Positions 18,414-29,896 of a stretch of DNA of 64,000 nucleotides are shown piece after piece. Positions within the stretch are counted from its first letter, which is position 1, and each line of letters starts with the position of its first letter. Source of the stretch: Flavobacteriales bacterium (GTDB taxonomy: Bacteria > Bacteroidota > Bacteroidia > UBA10329). The notes under the pieces were generated by a model. The model was not told the origin of the DNA and did not search any database. It worked only from the letters and a program-made list of their open reading frames with translations. The stretch lies in contig WGMW01000030.1 of the NCBI GenBank assembly GCA_016124845.1, forward strand, positions 45,860 to 109,859. The letters are read 5' to 3'. The translations under genes were made by a program, and so were the position numbers.

Positions 18414-19675
18414 GGCGCGAGCAGGGCATATTTCATGGCATCGACTGGGTCATTGTGATTCTGTATCTGCTGCTGGTTTTCATGGGTTGGCTCAATATTT
18501 ACGCGGCCGTTTTCAATGAGGAACATCAGAGCATTCTCGATACCACGCAGCGCTACGGTAAACAGCTCATTTGGATCGGGCTGTCCATTTTTGTGGCGCT
18601 TGTCATTATGCTGATAGATGGGAAGTTCTACTCAACGTTCTCTGTTCCCATCTACATTCTGAATATTCTGCTGTTGCTGGTGGTGTTGGTCACCGCCCGC
18701 GATGTGGCAGGAGCGCGCTCGTGGATCGACATCGGCCCGTTCAAGCTGCAACCGTCTGAGTTTGCGAAGAGTGCCACGGCCATGGCATTGGCGTATTATC
18801 TCAGCACACTCAATATTCGGATGGAAGACCTCAGGACCAAACTTGTCGCGGGGTTGATCCTTGCCATTCCCGCAGGGTTGATCCTGCTTCAGAACGACAC
18901 GGGTTCGGCCTTGGTTTTTGGGGCGTTCGCGTTGGTGCTTTACCGCGAAGGACTGTCTGGCAACATCCTTCTGTTCGGGTTGGCCATGGCTGTACTGTTC
19001 ATTTTTGCGCTGCTGTTCACCCCGCTTGCCATGCTCATCATTCTGGGAGTGGTGGCGCTGATTTATTTCTTCCTCCAGCGGAAAAAGACGTGGCGTTTGG
19101 CACTTTCCATCGGTGGAATTCTGGTGGTGCTGATGGGTTTTGTTTACAGTGTGGATTACATTTTCAATGAAGTGCTGGAGCCGCATCAACAGGTGCGGAT
19201 AAACGTTCTTTTAGGAAAGGAAGACGACCCGAAAGGCGCGGGTTACAACGTAAATCAGAGTAAGATCGCCATCGGCTCGGGAGGTTTTGCAGGGAAAGGA
19301 TTCTTACAGGGAACGCAGACCAAATATGACTTCGTTCCTGAGCAGACCACCGATTTCATTTTCTGCACGGTAGGCGAGGAGTGGGGCTTTCTTGGCACCT
19401 TCGTGGTCATTGCATTATTCACCGCGCTTATTCTTCGAATCCTGTACATTTCTGAACGTCAGCGGTCTGCATTTACGCGGATCTATGGTTACTGCGTGGC
19501 CAGCATCCTGCTGTTTCACTTTCTGATAAATGTTGGAATGACCATCGGGTTGATGCCTGTGATCGGCATTCCGCTACCGTTCTTCAGTTATGGTGGTTCT
19601 TCGCTACTTGGTTTCACGCTGCTGCTGTTCGTTTTCGTGAAACTGGATGGCTACCGATTGCAGCAACTCAGGTAG
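18410..19675 (+). CDS. rodA: Peptidoglycan glycosyltransferase RodA (SEDS family)
   Basis: 421 residues with about ten membrane helices. SEDS-family features are GARSWIDIGPFKLQPSEFAKSA (about 100-121), GAGYNVNQSKIAIGSGGFAGKGFLQGTQTKYDFVPEQTTDFIF (read in pieces, about 274-315), and the C-terminal GLMPVIGIPLPFFSYGGSSLL. RodA polymerises glycan strands from lipid II and pairs with PBP2, whose gene ends 4 bases inside this one. It is the last gene of the rod-shape operon; the convergent toxin gene ends 1 base after its stop. Length is slightly above the typical 370, from a longer central loop. Confidence 0.95.
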   Translation: MRREQGIFHGIDWVIVILYLLLVFMGWLNIYAAVFNEEHQSILDTTQRYGKQLIWIGLSIFVALVIMLIDGKFYSTFSVPIYILNILLLLVVLVTARDVAGARSWIDIGPFKLQPSEFAKSATAMALAYYLSTLNIRMEDLRTKLVAGLILAIPAGLILLQNDTGSALVFGAFALVLYREGLSGNILLFGLAMAVLFIFALLFTPLAMLIILGVVALIYFFLQRKKTWRLALSIGGILVVLMGFVYSVDYIFNEVLEPHQQVRINVLLGKEDDPKGAGYNVNQSKIAIGSGGFAGKGFLQGTQTKYDFVPEQTTDFIFCTVGEEWGFLGTFVVIALFTALILRILYISERQRSAFTRIYGYCVASILLFHFLINVGMTIGLMPVIGIPLPFFSYGGSSLLGFTLLLFVFVKLDGYRLQQLR

Positions 19676-19676
19676 T

Positions 19677-19964
19677 TCAGAACTTTAACTTTTGGGGGTT
19701 TTGATAATTGTTCCAAAATCGAATCAGTTCGATAGCTCCGTTTTCTTCCACTCTATAGAAAAGGGTTATTTGGGGAAGAATGACCGCTGCCCGAACTTGC
19801 TTGTAGCCGACAGATCTGAACGCATGAGGATTGTTCTCAATAAGGTTCAAAATCTCATTTGTAACTGCTATGAAGTGAGCCGCTTCCCTTTCTGTCCATC
19901 TAATAAGTAGAAACTCAATGTTCGACTGGTAGTCGGTAGCAGCCTCTGGAGACCAAATGATCAC
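19677..19964 (-). CDS. RelE/ParE-family toxin
   Basis: 95 residues. The fold is the short RelE/ParE type: IIWSPEAATDYQSNIEFLL at the N-terminus, a basic second half with RSVGYKQVRAAVILPQITLFYRV, and a last strand IELIRFWNNYQNP. These are ParE hallmarks (WSPEA-start, FYRV/I strand, RFW/ND). ParE toxins inhibit gyrase, RelE toxins cleave mRNA on the ribosome; the sequence fits ParE better but target is not proven. Its start overlaps the stop of the antitoxin gene by 4 bases, the standard antitoxin-first order. It lies convergent to rodA, 1 base apart. Confidence 0.85.
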   Translation of the reverse strand: MIIWSPEAATDYQSNIEFLLIRWTEREAAHFIAVTNEILNLIENNPHAFRSVGYKQVRAAVILPQITLFYRVEENGAIELIRFWNNYQNPQKLKF

Positions 19965-20197
19965 GCGCGCTTTTCAAACAAATGTGGAAATCGCAGCCGT
20001 GTCGATTCCATAACTTCCTGTTGTGTAAGCCCACCATTTTTCAAGCTTTCAATACCCTTATCAATGGCCTGTCGTTGTTCATTGGAAAGGTCGGAAAACT
20101 CTTCTTCGGTGATATGCACAAATTGGAGAGAGCGGATATATGCAAGCAAGGCTAAGGCTTCTTTGTTGTTACTGTCTATATCCAAGATAATTCTCAT
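19961..20197 (-). CDS. Antitoxin partner of the ParE-like toxin
   Basis: 78 residues, small and acidic, directly upstream of the toxin with a 4-base overlap. It has ILDIDSNNKEALALLAYIRSL then ITEEEFSDLSNEQRQAIDKGIESLKNGG, a helix pattern seen in antitoxins paired with ParE toxins (a D/E-rich segment followed by a toxin-binding helix). I do not recognise a clear named DNA-binding domain. The call depends mainly on position and size. A minus-strand TATCTTTG at 20211-20204 matches the -7 consensus and would make the leader only a few bases long; no good -33 is visible. Confidence 0.72.
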   Translation of the reverse strand: MRIILDIDSNNKEALALLAYIRSLQFVHITEEEFSDLSNEQRQAIDKGIESLKNGGLTQQEVMESTRLRFPHLFEKRA

Positions 20198-20251
20198 CTA
20201 TCAAAGATAAGTATTTCATATTGAGGGTTATTAGGTCGGGGAGCAATAATA

Positions 20252-20283
20252 GAAAGCCCCGCCAGATTCCTGACGGGGCTTTC
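20252..20283 (-). terminator. Intrinsic terminator of ppiD
   Basis: A strong hairpin, GAAAGCCCCG paired with CGGGGCTTTC around a short loop, located about 25 bases past the ppiD stop on the minus strand and followed there by a T-rich tract (TATTATTGC). It separates ppiD from the toxin-antitoxin promoter region. Confidence 0.75.
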
Positions 20284-20305
20284 GAATGATCAAATTTGAT
20301 TGTTC

Positions 20306-22393
20306 TTAGAAGAACTTCGAACGATGGTCCACAATGTCTGCCTTCTCTTTCAGCGCATCGAATACTTCGAAGTCGACACGCTGCGCCAGTGAACCGTTCA
20401 ACATGCGGCTGCTTCCTGCGAAACTTGGATTGCTCGGTGCAGCTGCACGATTTTCAACATACACCACATACACGCCTTGCTCACCTTTTACAGGCTTCGA
20501 AAGATCGCCAGATTCCAATCCACCAACGGTTCCAATAAGCGCTGGCTCACGTCCCAAACCTGGAATGGCCGTGGATGAGAAAAGAATGTTCTCCTTCACT
20601 TCAACTGGAAGATTCATGTTATTGGCAACAGTTTGAATATCGCCAGCTCTGGCCGCTTCAAACTCCTCTACGAACTTCGCAGCCTTCTTATCCTTGATGG
20701 CACCCGCTTCCAATTCGTCATGGATCTCATCAATGGTCGAGTAGCCTTCTTCGCGGATTGCGGTCAGTACGCCCACCACGAATGTGTTGCCCAGTTCTTT
20801 CACTTCGCTTACATCGCCTTTCTCGGCATTGAATGCCCAACGGATCAACTCACGAGGACTTTCCAGCCCAGCAATGGTACGATCGTTCTCTTTCAGGTTG
20901 CTGGCAATACGCTTGTTCAAACCTCGGTTGGCAACTTCCTGATCGAACGATGCAACAGAAGTAACGCTACGCTGGAATTCCTCAGCCTGACCGTAAACGA
21001 TCTGGAAGGTTTTGGTGCTTGCTTCCACCTTGCGGTCAACAAATGCAACAGCACGCTTTTCAGTATTTCCTTTTTGGTCGAGAACCTCGATGATGTGGAA
21101 GCCGAACTGCGAGCGGACAATGACGAGGTCACCTTTCTTTCCATCGAAACAGGCATTATTGAAAGAAGGAACCATTTGGCCTTCCATGAACCAGCCAAGG
21201 TCGCCACCTTCGGCACCCGAACCAGGGTCTTCGGAATTGGTACGGGCAAGCTGTGCGAAATTAGCACCACCCTCGATCAATTTCATCAGGCTATCTGCTA
21301 CGTTTTTGGCTTTCTCAACGCTCCCCAATGTCTCTGGGCGGATAAGAATGTGACGTGCCTTCACCGAATCTGGGGCCATTTTGATACCGATCAGCTTGGC
21401 CATGCGGTAGGTCTGATTCTCCAAATATGGTCCGTAAACGAATCCTTTTTCAGCAGCGAACATGATGGAATCGATGGCACCGCCCAATTCGCCTTTCGGT
21501 AACCAACGGGCATTGAAACGAACATCAGATTCGCGGTTCACGAAAAGCGTATCGTTATCTGTGCTTTCAAATTCAGGCTTCAAGTTATCGGCCCAAACCT
21601 TCATTTTCTCGAAATCATCCTTGGATGGATCGACTCGGAAGGCAACAAAATCGACATCGCGCGAAGCGTCCTGCTCGTACTTCGATTTGTTCTGGTTATA
21701 GTATTCCTTGATGTCAGCGTCAGATACTTGAACTGTCGTATCTGGAATGCTGTTGTAGCGCTTCAGTACATATTTGATGGTGGCTGGACGATTTTTCGCC
21801 ATAAAATCAGCCTCCGCCTCAGCAGTTGTCACATACAGACCTTTTTTAATAAGGTTGTTGTATTTCTCTGTTCTGCGAAGCTTCGCGATGTCCTTCTCGA
21901 AGGCGATCCATCGTTTCTTGATGTCCTCATCCTGTTCCATTCGCTTCAAGAAGTTCAGCACTTGTGCACGGTCAAACTGCCCCGTCTGCGGGTTGGTGAA
22001 CGCCTGCACCACTTGCGGATGCGGGTTATTTCCCTGAACCATGTCGTAGAGTTCTTCCTTGCTTACGCGAACGCCAACGGCATCCAACTCCTCGTCCATC
22101 ACAATTTCGCGCACCATCTGATTCCAGGTCTGGTCGCGAAGCTGTTCAGTTGTGGCGTTATCAATGCTGCTCTGTCCCGTCTGCGTCTTGTAGTTCTCTA
22201 CGGTCTGGTCGACACGGTCCTGAAAAGTTCGTCCGTCAACCGCAACACCTGCAATTTCACCGACCTCTGTTGGCGAACCGTTCAGGATGAAACTACTTGA
22301 GCTGAAAAGATCCTGCAACACGAATGCAAGCATGGCACCGCCAATAAGAATGAGAATCAATGTTGAGTTCTCGCGGATTTTACCAATTACCAT
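20306..22393 (-). CDS. ppiD: Periplasmic folding chaperone PpiD (SurA N-like + parvulin domains)
   Basis: 695 residues. An N-terminal membrane anchor (STLILILIGGAMLAFVLQDLF, about 9-29) is followed by a SurA-N-type helical chaperone domain (about 60-220), a parvulin peptidyl-prolyl isomerase domain (about 340-460), and a further C-terminal domain of SurA/PpiD type. The parvulin part contains VKARHILIRPET, NSEDPGSGAEGGDLGWF, MVPSFNNACF and RSQFGFHIIEV. It sits in the inner membrane facing the periplasm and helps secreted proteins fold. Length is close to E. coli PpiD with a modest extension. It has its own terminator. Confidence 0.92.
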   Translation of the reverse strand: MVIGKIRENSTLILILIGGAMLAFVLQDLFSSSSFILNGSPTEVGEIAGVAVDGRTFQDRVDQTVENYKTQTGQSSIDNATTEQLRDQTWNQMVREIVMDEELDAVGVRVSKEELYDMVQGNNPHPQVVQAFTNPQTGQFDRAQVLNFLKRMEQDEDIKKRWIAFEKDIAKLRRTEKYNNLIKKGLYVTTAEAEADFMAKNRPATIKYVLKRYNSIPDTTVQVSDADIKEYYNQNKSKYEQDASRDVDFVAFRVDPSKDDFEKMKVWADNLKPEFESTDNDTLFVNRESDVRFNARWLPKGELGGAIDSIMFAAEKGFVYGPYLENQTYRMAKLIGIKMAPDSVKARHILIRPETLGSVEKAKNVADSLMKLIEGGANFAQLARTNSEDPGSGAEGGDLGWFMEGQMVPSFNNACFDGKKGDLVIVRSQFGFHIIEVLDQKGNTEKRAVAFVDRKVEASTKTFQIVYGQAEEFQRSVTSVASFDQEVANRGLNKRIASNLKENDRTIAGLESPRELIRWAFNAEKGDVSEVKELGNTFVVGVLTAIREEGYSTIDEIHDELEAGAIKDKKAAKFVEEFEAARAGDIQTVANNMNLPVEVKENILFSSTAIPGLGREPALIGTVGGLESGDLSKPVKGEQGVYVVYVENRAAAPSNPSFAGSSRMLNGSLAQRVDFEVFDALKEKADIVDHRSKFF

Positions 22394-22484
22394 CTGTAAT
22401 TACCGTTAAAAATTAGGGTCGCGAATATACGTTATGTACATCTAAATTGAAACATGCCGATTTTGTGCTTGGAAAGCGATGTTG

Positions 22485-23024
22485 TCACACCGTCTGCTTG
22501 CCATACATTTTGGCAATAAGCGAAAGTTGCCCAAGATGCGTTCCCTCATGGCGGATGGCATGCATGGCCACAATACGCTTTCGTTTATCCTCGCTGAATG
22601 GAAGAATGATCGCACTTTCCTCGTCCAATTCAGCATCACTCATGTTGGAGAGGTTCTCCAACGCAACTGCGTGAATCTCCTTCATGGCGGCAAGCACTTC
22701 TTCCAAAGTAGGTTCGTTGGTCGGTTTGGAGCCTTTGGTCATGCCGATTTTGTAATCGTTCAACCAAGGAATATCCATGCCTTTGTGACCCATGCATTGG
22801 AGCAGCAACATATTTTCTGCCCAGCAAATATGCGCCATGATCCAAAATGGGCTGTTGGTGGTAAAACCGTTCACCTCAAATTGACGATGCATGTCTTCGC
22901 CCTTCAGTTTGCTGAGGTAGAAACGCGTCAGGTTGCGCGTTTCGTCCATGGTCTGTGCGAGAACCTTCCCAACCCCTTCAACCTCCCCCGAGGGGAGGCT
23001 ACTGCCGTTTGATGTTTTCATCAT
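22485..23024 (-). CDS. DinB-family protein with repeat-derived N-terminus
   Basis: 179 residues. The DinB/YfiT-like four-helix bundle is recognisable from VLAQTMDETRNLTRFYLSKL (about 21-40), WIMAHICWAENMLLLQ (about 61-76) and HAIRHEGTHLGQLSLIAKMYG (about 155-175), giving three histidines of the usual metal site. Members bind a divalent metal and often transfer or hydrolyse thiol conjugates; the substrate here is unknown. Residues about 7-18 (GSSLPSGEVEGV) come from a family A repeat, and the ATG at 23024 lies between the repeat's two halves. A start further in, at Met26, is also possible. secA lies 44 bases upstream on the same strand. Confidence 0.82.
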   Translation of the reverse strand: MMKTSNGSSLPSGEVEGVGKVLAQTMDETRNLTRFYLSKLKGEDMHRQFEVNGFTTNSPFWIMAHICWAENMLLLQCMGHKGMDIPWLNDYKIGMTKGSKPTNEPTLEEVLAAMKEIHAVALENLSNMSDAELDEESAIILPFSEDKRKRIVAMHAIRHEGTHLGQLSLIAKMYGKQTV

Positions 23025-23067
23025 GTCCCGATGTTTTGCTATCCTCCTTTGGGGGACTTAGGGGGCT
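22971..23067. repeat. Family A repeat (copy A2), across the secA-dinB junction
   Basis: One hairpin half lies at about 22979-22998 (CCTCCCCC-GAGGGGAGG). The other half, at 23041-23067, carries CCTCCTTTGGGGGAC and ends in GGGGGCT. It stops exactly at base 23067, directly after the secA stop codon, and runs into the start of the DinB gene. The terminal AGCCCCCTAAGTCCCCC (minus strand) is nearly identical to the start of copy A3a. The left limit is approximate. Confidence 0.8.
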
Positions 23068-26400
<3,333 letters not shown>

Positions 26401-26547
26401 TATGATTGAATTCCGTTTGAGAGGCACTTGGGTTGTCAACAACTGTTCCGTTGATGGTATTCGGACAACCTGTCATGCGGGCGGGCGAAATTAAGCCTTT
26501 TTTACCTCGGAAGCAGTTAGAAATATGACGTTACAGGCGTAAACAAA

Positions 26548-26576
26548 AAGAGCGGCTCCGATCGGAAACCGCTCTT
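26548..26576 (-). terminator. Intrinsic terminator of the DUF2795 gene
   Basis: An 8-bp stem (AAGAGCGG / CCGCTCTT) with a 13-base loop, followed on the minus strand by CTTTTTGTTTACG, a clear U-rich tail. It lies 20 bases past the stop of the small DUF2795 gene. Confidence 0.75.
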
Positions 26577-26595
26577 GCTGTGTGTTGCTGATCGC

Positions 26596-26817
26596 TCAGT
26601 ATTCGTCTTCGTTAAAGAAGAAGTCATCTTTGGTCGGATAATCTGGCCAAATGTCTTCGATGCTCTCGAAAACCTCACCGTCATCCTCAATTTCCTGAAG
26701 GTTCTCAACCACTTCCATCGGTGCTCCCGAACGCATGGCGAAGTCGATCAGCTCGTCCTTGGTAGCTGGCCAAGGTGCGTCTTCCAGACGTGATGCTAAT
26801 TCAAGGGTCCAATACAT
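26596..26817 (-). CDS. Small acidic DUF2795-family protein
   Basis: 73 residues, strongly acidic. It begins MYWTLELASRLEDAPWPATKDELIDFA and ends FFFNEDEY; this compact sequence is a conserved Bacteroidota protein usually annotated DUF2795. No signal peptide or membrane segment. Its function is unknown. It stands alone, with its own putative promoter box and terminator, between secA and the cobalamin adenosyltransferase gene. Confidence 0.85.
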   Translation of the reverse strand: MYWTLELASRLEDAPWPATKDELIDFAMRSGAPMEVVENLQEIEDDGEVFESIEDIWPDYPTKDDFFFNEDEY

Positions 26818-26855
26818 GCTTTTCTGAGTTAGATGGTTCGCAGTTTGATTTTGCG

Positions 26856-26863
26856 CAAAGCTA
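26856..26863 (-). promoter_or_regulatory. Putative -7 box for the DUF2795 gene
   Basis: TAGCTTTG on the minus strand, matching TAnnTTTG, 39 bases upstream of the start codon. A TTG lies only 10 bases upstream, too close for the usual 18-20-base spacing, so only the -7 box is supported. Confidence 0.4.
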
Positions 26864-26922
26864 AAAATTTAAGCAAGACGTGAAAGGGTGGTCGAAATTT
26901 TTCCGAAAACGCCTGAAATCCT

Positions 26923-27471
26923 TTACTGACGCGGCTTCCAAGGAATTTCGGTGAGCTTGTCATCTTGCGTGATCTTCCGACTTAGCACAAATAGATAATC
27001 GGAAAGTCGGTTCAGATATTTTACAACCAACGGATTGATGGGCTCTTTTTCGTTGAGAAGCACCACAAGACGTTCGGCTCTGCGACAAACGCACCGCGCA
27101 ATGTGGCAGAAACTGACCGTGTCATTTCCGACTGGAAGCACGAACGAACGCATTTCGGGAAGCTCTTCGTTCATTCGGTCCATTTCCTTTTCGAGGAGTT
27201 CGATGTCCGATTCGTTCAGATCGGGCGTTTTGAGATTCGATTTGCTTGGGTCGGATGCGAGAATGGAACCGATGGTGAACAAACGATCCTGCACTTCGCC
27301 CAGAATGGTTTCCGCTTTCGGGTCGATCTTCCGATGGCGAACCAAGCCGATGTAAGAGTTCAGTTCATCAACCGTTCCATAGCTCTCGATACGAATGTGG
27401 TGCTTGGGAACGCGCGCGCCACCGAAAAGTCCCGTGGTGCCATCATCGCCTGTTTTTGTGTAAACTTTCAT
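26923..27471 (-). CDS. Cob(I)alamin adenosyltransferase, PduO type
   Basis: 182 residues, the usual size. It transfers the adenosyl group of ATP to cob(I)alamin to make coenzyme B12. Family motifs are [17 protein letters not shown] at the start (ATP-binding), [13 protein letters not shown] (about 35-47), and RSFVLPVGN with [16 protein letters not shown] (about 108-137). The last includes the Arg-rich helix used by PduO-type enzymes. Its start overlaps the stop of the ABC ATPase gene by 4 bases, so the two are translated from one message; no functional link between them is apparent. Confidence 0.93.
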   Translation of the reverse strand: MKVYTKTGDDGTTGLFGGARVPKHHIRIESYGTVDELNSYIGLVRHRKIDPKAETILGEVQDRLFTIGSILASDPSKSNLKTPDLNESDIELLEKEMDRMNEELPEMRSFVLPVGNDTVSFCHIARCVCRRAERLVVLLNEKEPINPLVVKYLNRLSDYLFVLSRKITQDDKLTEIPWKPRQ

Positions 27472-28181
27472 GCCGATTGCAACACGGTTTGCACGTCATT
27501 GTTGATCTCATCCGATTCCACCAGACCATCTTTCAGTCGGATGATGCGATGCGCGTGTTGCGCAATGTCCTCTTCGTGGGTTACCACCACAATGGTATTT
27601 CCGTTCCGATGGATCTCTTCAAAAAGCCCCATGATCTCGATGGAAGTTTTCGAATCGAGGTTTCCTGTCGGCTCATCGGCCAAGATCAACGCAGGATTGT
27701 TGACCAACGCTCTTGCAACAGCAACCCGTTGTCGCTGACCACCAGAAAGTTCGTTCGGTCGGTGGCTCATTCTATCTCCCAAACCAACCTGATTCAAAAC
27801 CTGTTCGCCACGCACTTTTCGGTCCGAACTTCCCATACCCGCATACACCAACGGAAGCGTCACGTTATCCAAGGCAGTGGAGCGGGGCAGAAGGTTGAAC
27901 GTCTGAAAAACGAACCCGATTTTCTTGTTGCGCACTTCGGCCAACTGATTGTCGGTCATGCGGCTCACGTCCTGTCCGTCCAGAAAATACTGTCCGCTGG
28001 TCGGTGTGTCCAAACAGCCGATCATGTTCATCAGCGTGGATTTTCCCGAACCTGATGGGCCCATCAGCGCCACGTATTCCCCTTCTTTGATGGTAATGGA
28101 AATATCACGCAAGGCGTGAACCTGTTCAGTTCCCATTACATAGACTTTGGCAATATGCTCGGTGCGGATGACGTCTTTCAT
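27468..28181 (-). CDS. ABC transporter ATP-binding protein, MacB/LolD type
   Basis: 237 residues. It has Walker [10 protein letters not shown] (about 40-48), Q-loop in FVFQTFNLL, the signature [15 protein letters not shown] (about 144-158) and Walker [14 protein letters not shown] (about 162-174). The sequence [24 protein letters not shown] and the DEPTGNLD block are typical of the MacB/LolD/FtsE group. The matching permease is not adjacent; a MacB-type permease is encoded at 11181-12428, and the two could be partners. It shares a 4-base overlap with the cobalamin adenosyltransferase gene. Confidence 0.9.
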   Translation of the reverse strand: MKDVIRTEHIAKVYVMGTEQVHALRDISITIKEGEYVALMGPSGSGKSTLMNMIGCLDTPTSGQYFLDGQDVSRMTDNQLAEVRNKKIGFVFQTFNLLPRSTALDNVTLPLVYAGMGSSDRKVRGEQVLNQVGLGDRMSHRPNELSGGQRQRVAVARALVNNPALILADEPTGNLDSKTSIEIMGLFEEIHRNGNTIVVVTHEEDIAQHAHRIIRLKDGLVESDEINNDVQTVLQSA

Positions 28182-28198
28182 GCGTGGCTAAGTTACAA

Positions 28199-28981
28199 TC
28201 AATACCTGATGATGAAATCCTGTTTCGGTTGCTGTTTTCTGAGGAAAACAATGCCAACTTGAAACAGGTCAAGCGACACAGTAACACGCTCATCGGCCTT
28301 GATGTTCTGCCAAGCTTCGGCCATGCCTTTGCTCCAATAAATGTCATCGAAAAGCAACACCGAATCGTTGTGGCATTTTTCCAAGCATTGCTCAAAATAG
28401 CGGATGGTCGGTTCTTTCTGGTGATTGCCATCAATAAATGCCCAATCCAGTTTTTCGATGGAATCGAGAAATGGTTGAAGCGTATCATCAAAGTTTCCTT
28501 CGATGATGGTCGGGTTCACATTTGCTTTCGCGAACTGTTCGCTGGCAATGGCAGCCGTATTCGGGCAACCCTCAAATGTGGTCAGGTTTCCGTTCGGGTT
28601 GCCAAGCGATTGGTAGAGACTGCCGATTCCGAGTGAAGTTCCCAACTCGATCATGGTTTCGGGTTGGAAATGCTTCGCCAAACGGAAAAGCAACTCACCC
28701 CATTTCCCGCCTTTGGCGGAATTCCTGGCAATGTCGGCCACCTTTCTTCGTTTCGATGGATTGACCGTTGAACCTGCTCCCAGATCTGTTATTTCAATCT
28801 CATCGGTTTGGTTCAGTAACTCCTTTCGGATTTTCTCAACCTTTTGGTATTCAGCAAACTTAGTTTCATCATAGATCACCTCGTCCAAAAGCTGATACAC
28901 AAATGGCGAGTGGATGCCGTGGCGGTTCTTGGCTTTCGAAAGATATTTCGCGTATTGTTTGGCGCGCCACAGATAAGACAT
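28199..28981 (-). CDS. SAM-dependent O-methyltransferase-like protein
   Basis: 260 residues from the ATG at 28981 (MSYLWRAKQYAKYL). An earlier TTG at 29026 falls in a -7-like box (CATTTG) and is probably not used. The SAM-binding motif is MIELGTSLGIGSLY (about 112-125). FIDGNHQKEPTIRYFEQCL (about 184-202) and LLFDDIYWSKGM match the catechol-type O-methyltransferase block, in which the Asp residues bind metal. The N-terminal HGIHSPFVYQLLDEVIYDE is characteristic of a Bacteroidota subgroup. The substrate is unknown. It lies just upstream of the MacB-type ATPase gene and downstream of two MscS genes. Confidence 0.82.
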   Translation of the reverse strand: MSYLWRAKQYAKYLSKAKNRHGIHSPFVYQLLDEVIYDETKFAEYQKVEKIRKELLNQTDEIEITDLGAGSTVNPSKRRKVADIARNSAKGGKWGELLFRLAKHFQPETMIELGTSLGIGSLYQSLGNPNGNLTTFEGCPNTAAIASEQFAKANVNPTIIEGNFDDTLQPFLDSIEKLDWAFIDGNHQKEPTIRYFEQCLEKCHNDSVLLFDDIYWSKGMAEAWQNIKADERVTVSLDLFQVGIVFLRKQQPKQDFIIRY

Positions 28982-29062
28982 TGGGCGAAGGTAACTGACC
29001 TCGTGAAACAAAACAGCCCAATGCAAATGTCATCAGGCTGTTCTTTTCAAAGACTTTTCGTG

Positions 29063-29884
29063 TCAGCCTTTCGGCATGTGCACATCCACTTGCGGGAACG
29101 GAATGGTGATGTTGGCAGCATCCAACGCCTCTTTTCCAGCTTCGTAAACATCAAAGTACACATCCCAGTAATGAGCGGGGTCGCAGTGCGGCCGAACGGC
29201 CAAGTTCACCGAACTATCTGCCAACTCCAAAACACCGACAAACGGTGCAGGTTCTTTCAGCACTTTCGGATGTTCCTGCATCACTTTCAGTAAAACTTCG
29301 CGTGCTTGCTTGATATTGGATTCGTAGGAGATTCCCATCACCAGATCAACGCGGATAACCCCTTTTGTGGTGTAGTTGGTGATGTTCCCGTTGCTGATGG
29401 CTCCGTTCGGCACGATCACCGTTTTGCTGTCTGGCGTGTTCAGCACCGTCACGAAAATCTGAATCTCCTTCACCACGCCCAAATGCCCTTGGGTTTCAAT
29501 GAGGTCGCCCACTTTGTACGGTTTGAAAATGAGAATGAGCACACCTCCAGCGAAATTGGCCAAGGTTCCTTGCAACGCCAATCCAACCGCCAGCCCAGCA
29601 GCACCGATGACCGCGACAAACGAGGTGGTTTCAATGCCCACCATGCTTGCCACGCTGATCAACAGCATCACTTTCAGCCCGATCCCTACAAGGCTTTTAA
29701 GGAACGGTTGTAGGCTTACATCAATATGCCGTCTGTTCAGGATGTTTCCGAGAACGCCAATAAATCGGTTGATGACCCACATGCCAATGACCAGCACCAC
29801 AAGTGCCAGTACCAATTTTGGTGCGTATTCTAAGGTCAGCTCTGCAGCGTGATTGGTAAACTGTTCGAGTTGAGCGGTATCCAT
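29063..29884 (-). CDS. Mechanosensitive channel, MscS family (first of a tandem pair)
   Basis: 273 residues, minimal MscS architecture. Three N-terminal membrane helices (about 20-125) end in the glycine/alanine-rich pore helix GAAGLAVGLALQGTLANFAGG. The beta domain with FKPYKVGDLIETQGHLGVVKEI follows, and the C-terminal alpha/beta domain ends at FPQVDVHMPKG. Small MscS channels open under membrane tension to release solutes after hypo-osmotic shock. A second MscS gene lies 12 bases upstream in the same direction and is clearly related (about half of the pore and beta-domain residues identical by eye), so the pair probably arose by duplication. Confidence 0.93.
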   Translation of the reverse strand: MDTAQLEQFTNHAAELTLEYAPKLVLALVVLVIGMWVINRFIGVLGNILNRRHIDVSLQPFLKSLVGIGLKVMLLISVASMVGIETTSFVAVIGAAGLAVGLALQGTLANFAGGVLILIFKPYKVGDLIETQGHLGVVKEIQIFVTVLNTPDSKTVIVPNGAISNGNITNYTTKGVIRVDLVMGISYESNIKQAREVLLKVMQEHPKVLKEPAPFVGVLELADSSVNLAVRPHCDPAHYWDVYFDVYEAGKEALDAANITIPFPQVDVHMPKG

Positions 29885-29896
29885 CGTTTCTGAGAC

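Noticed and set aside
19677..20197. Defence island around the toxin-antitoxin pair
   Set aside because: Neighbours are rodA and ppiD, both housekeeping; nothing else defensive is near.
29024..29026. TTG at 29026 as the start of the methyltransferase
   Set aside because: It lies within a -7-like box and adds 15 residues with no similarity to the family; the ATG at 28981 fits better.
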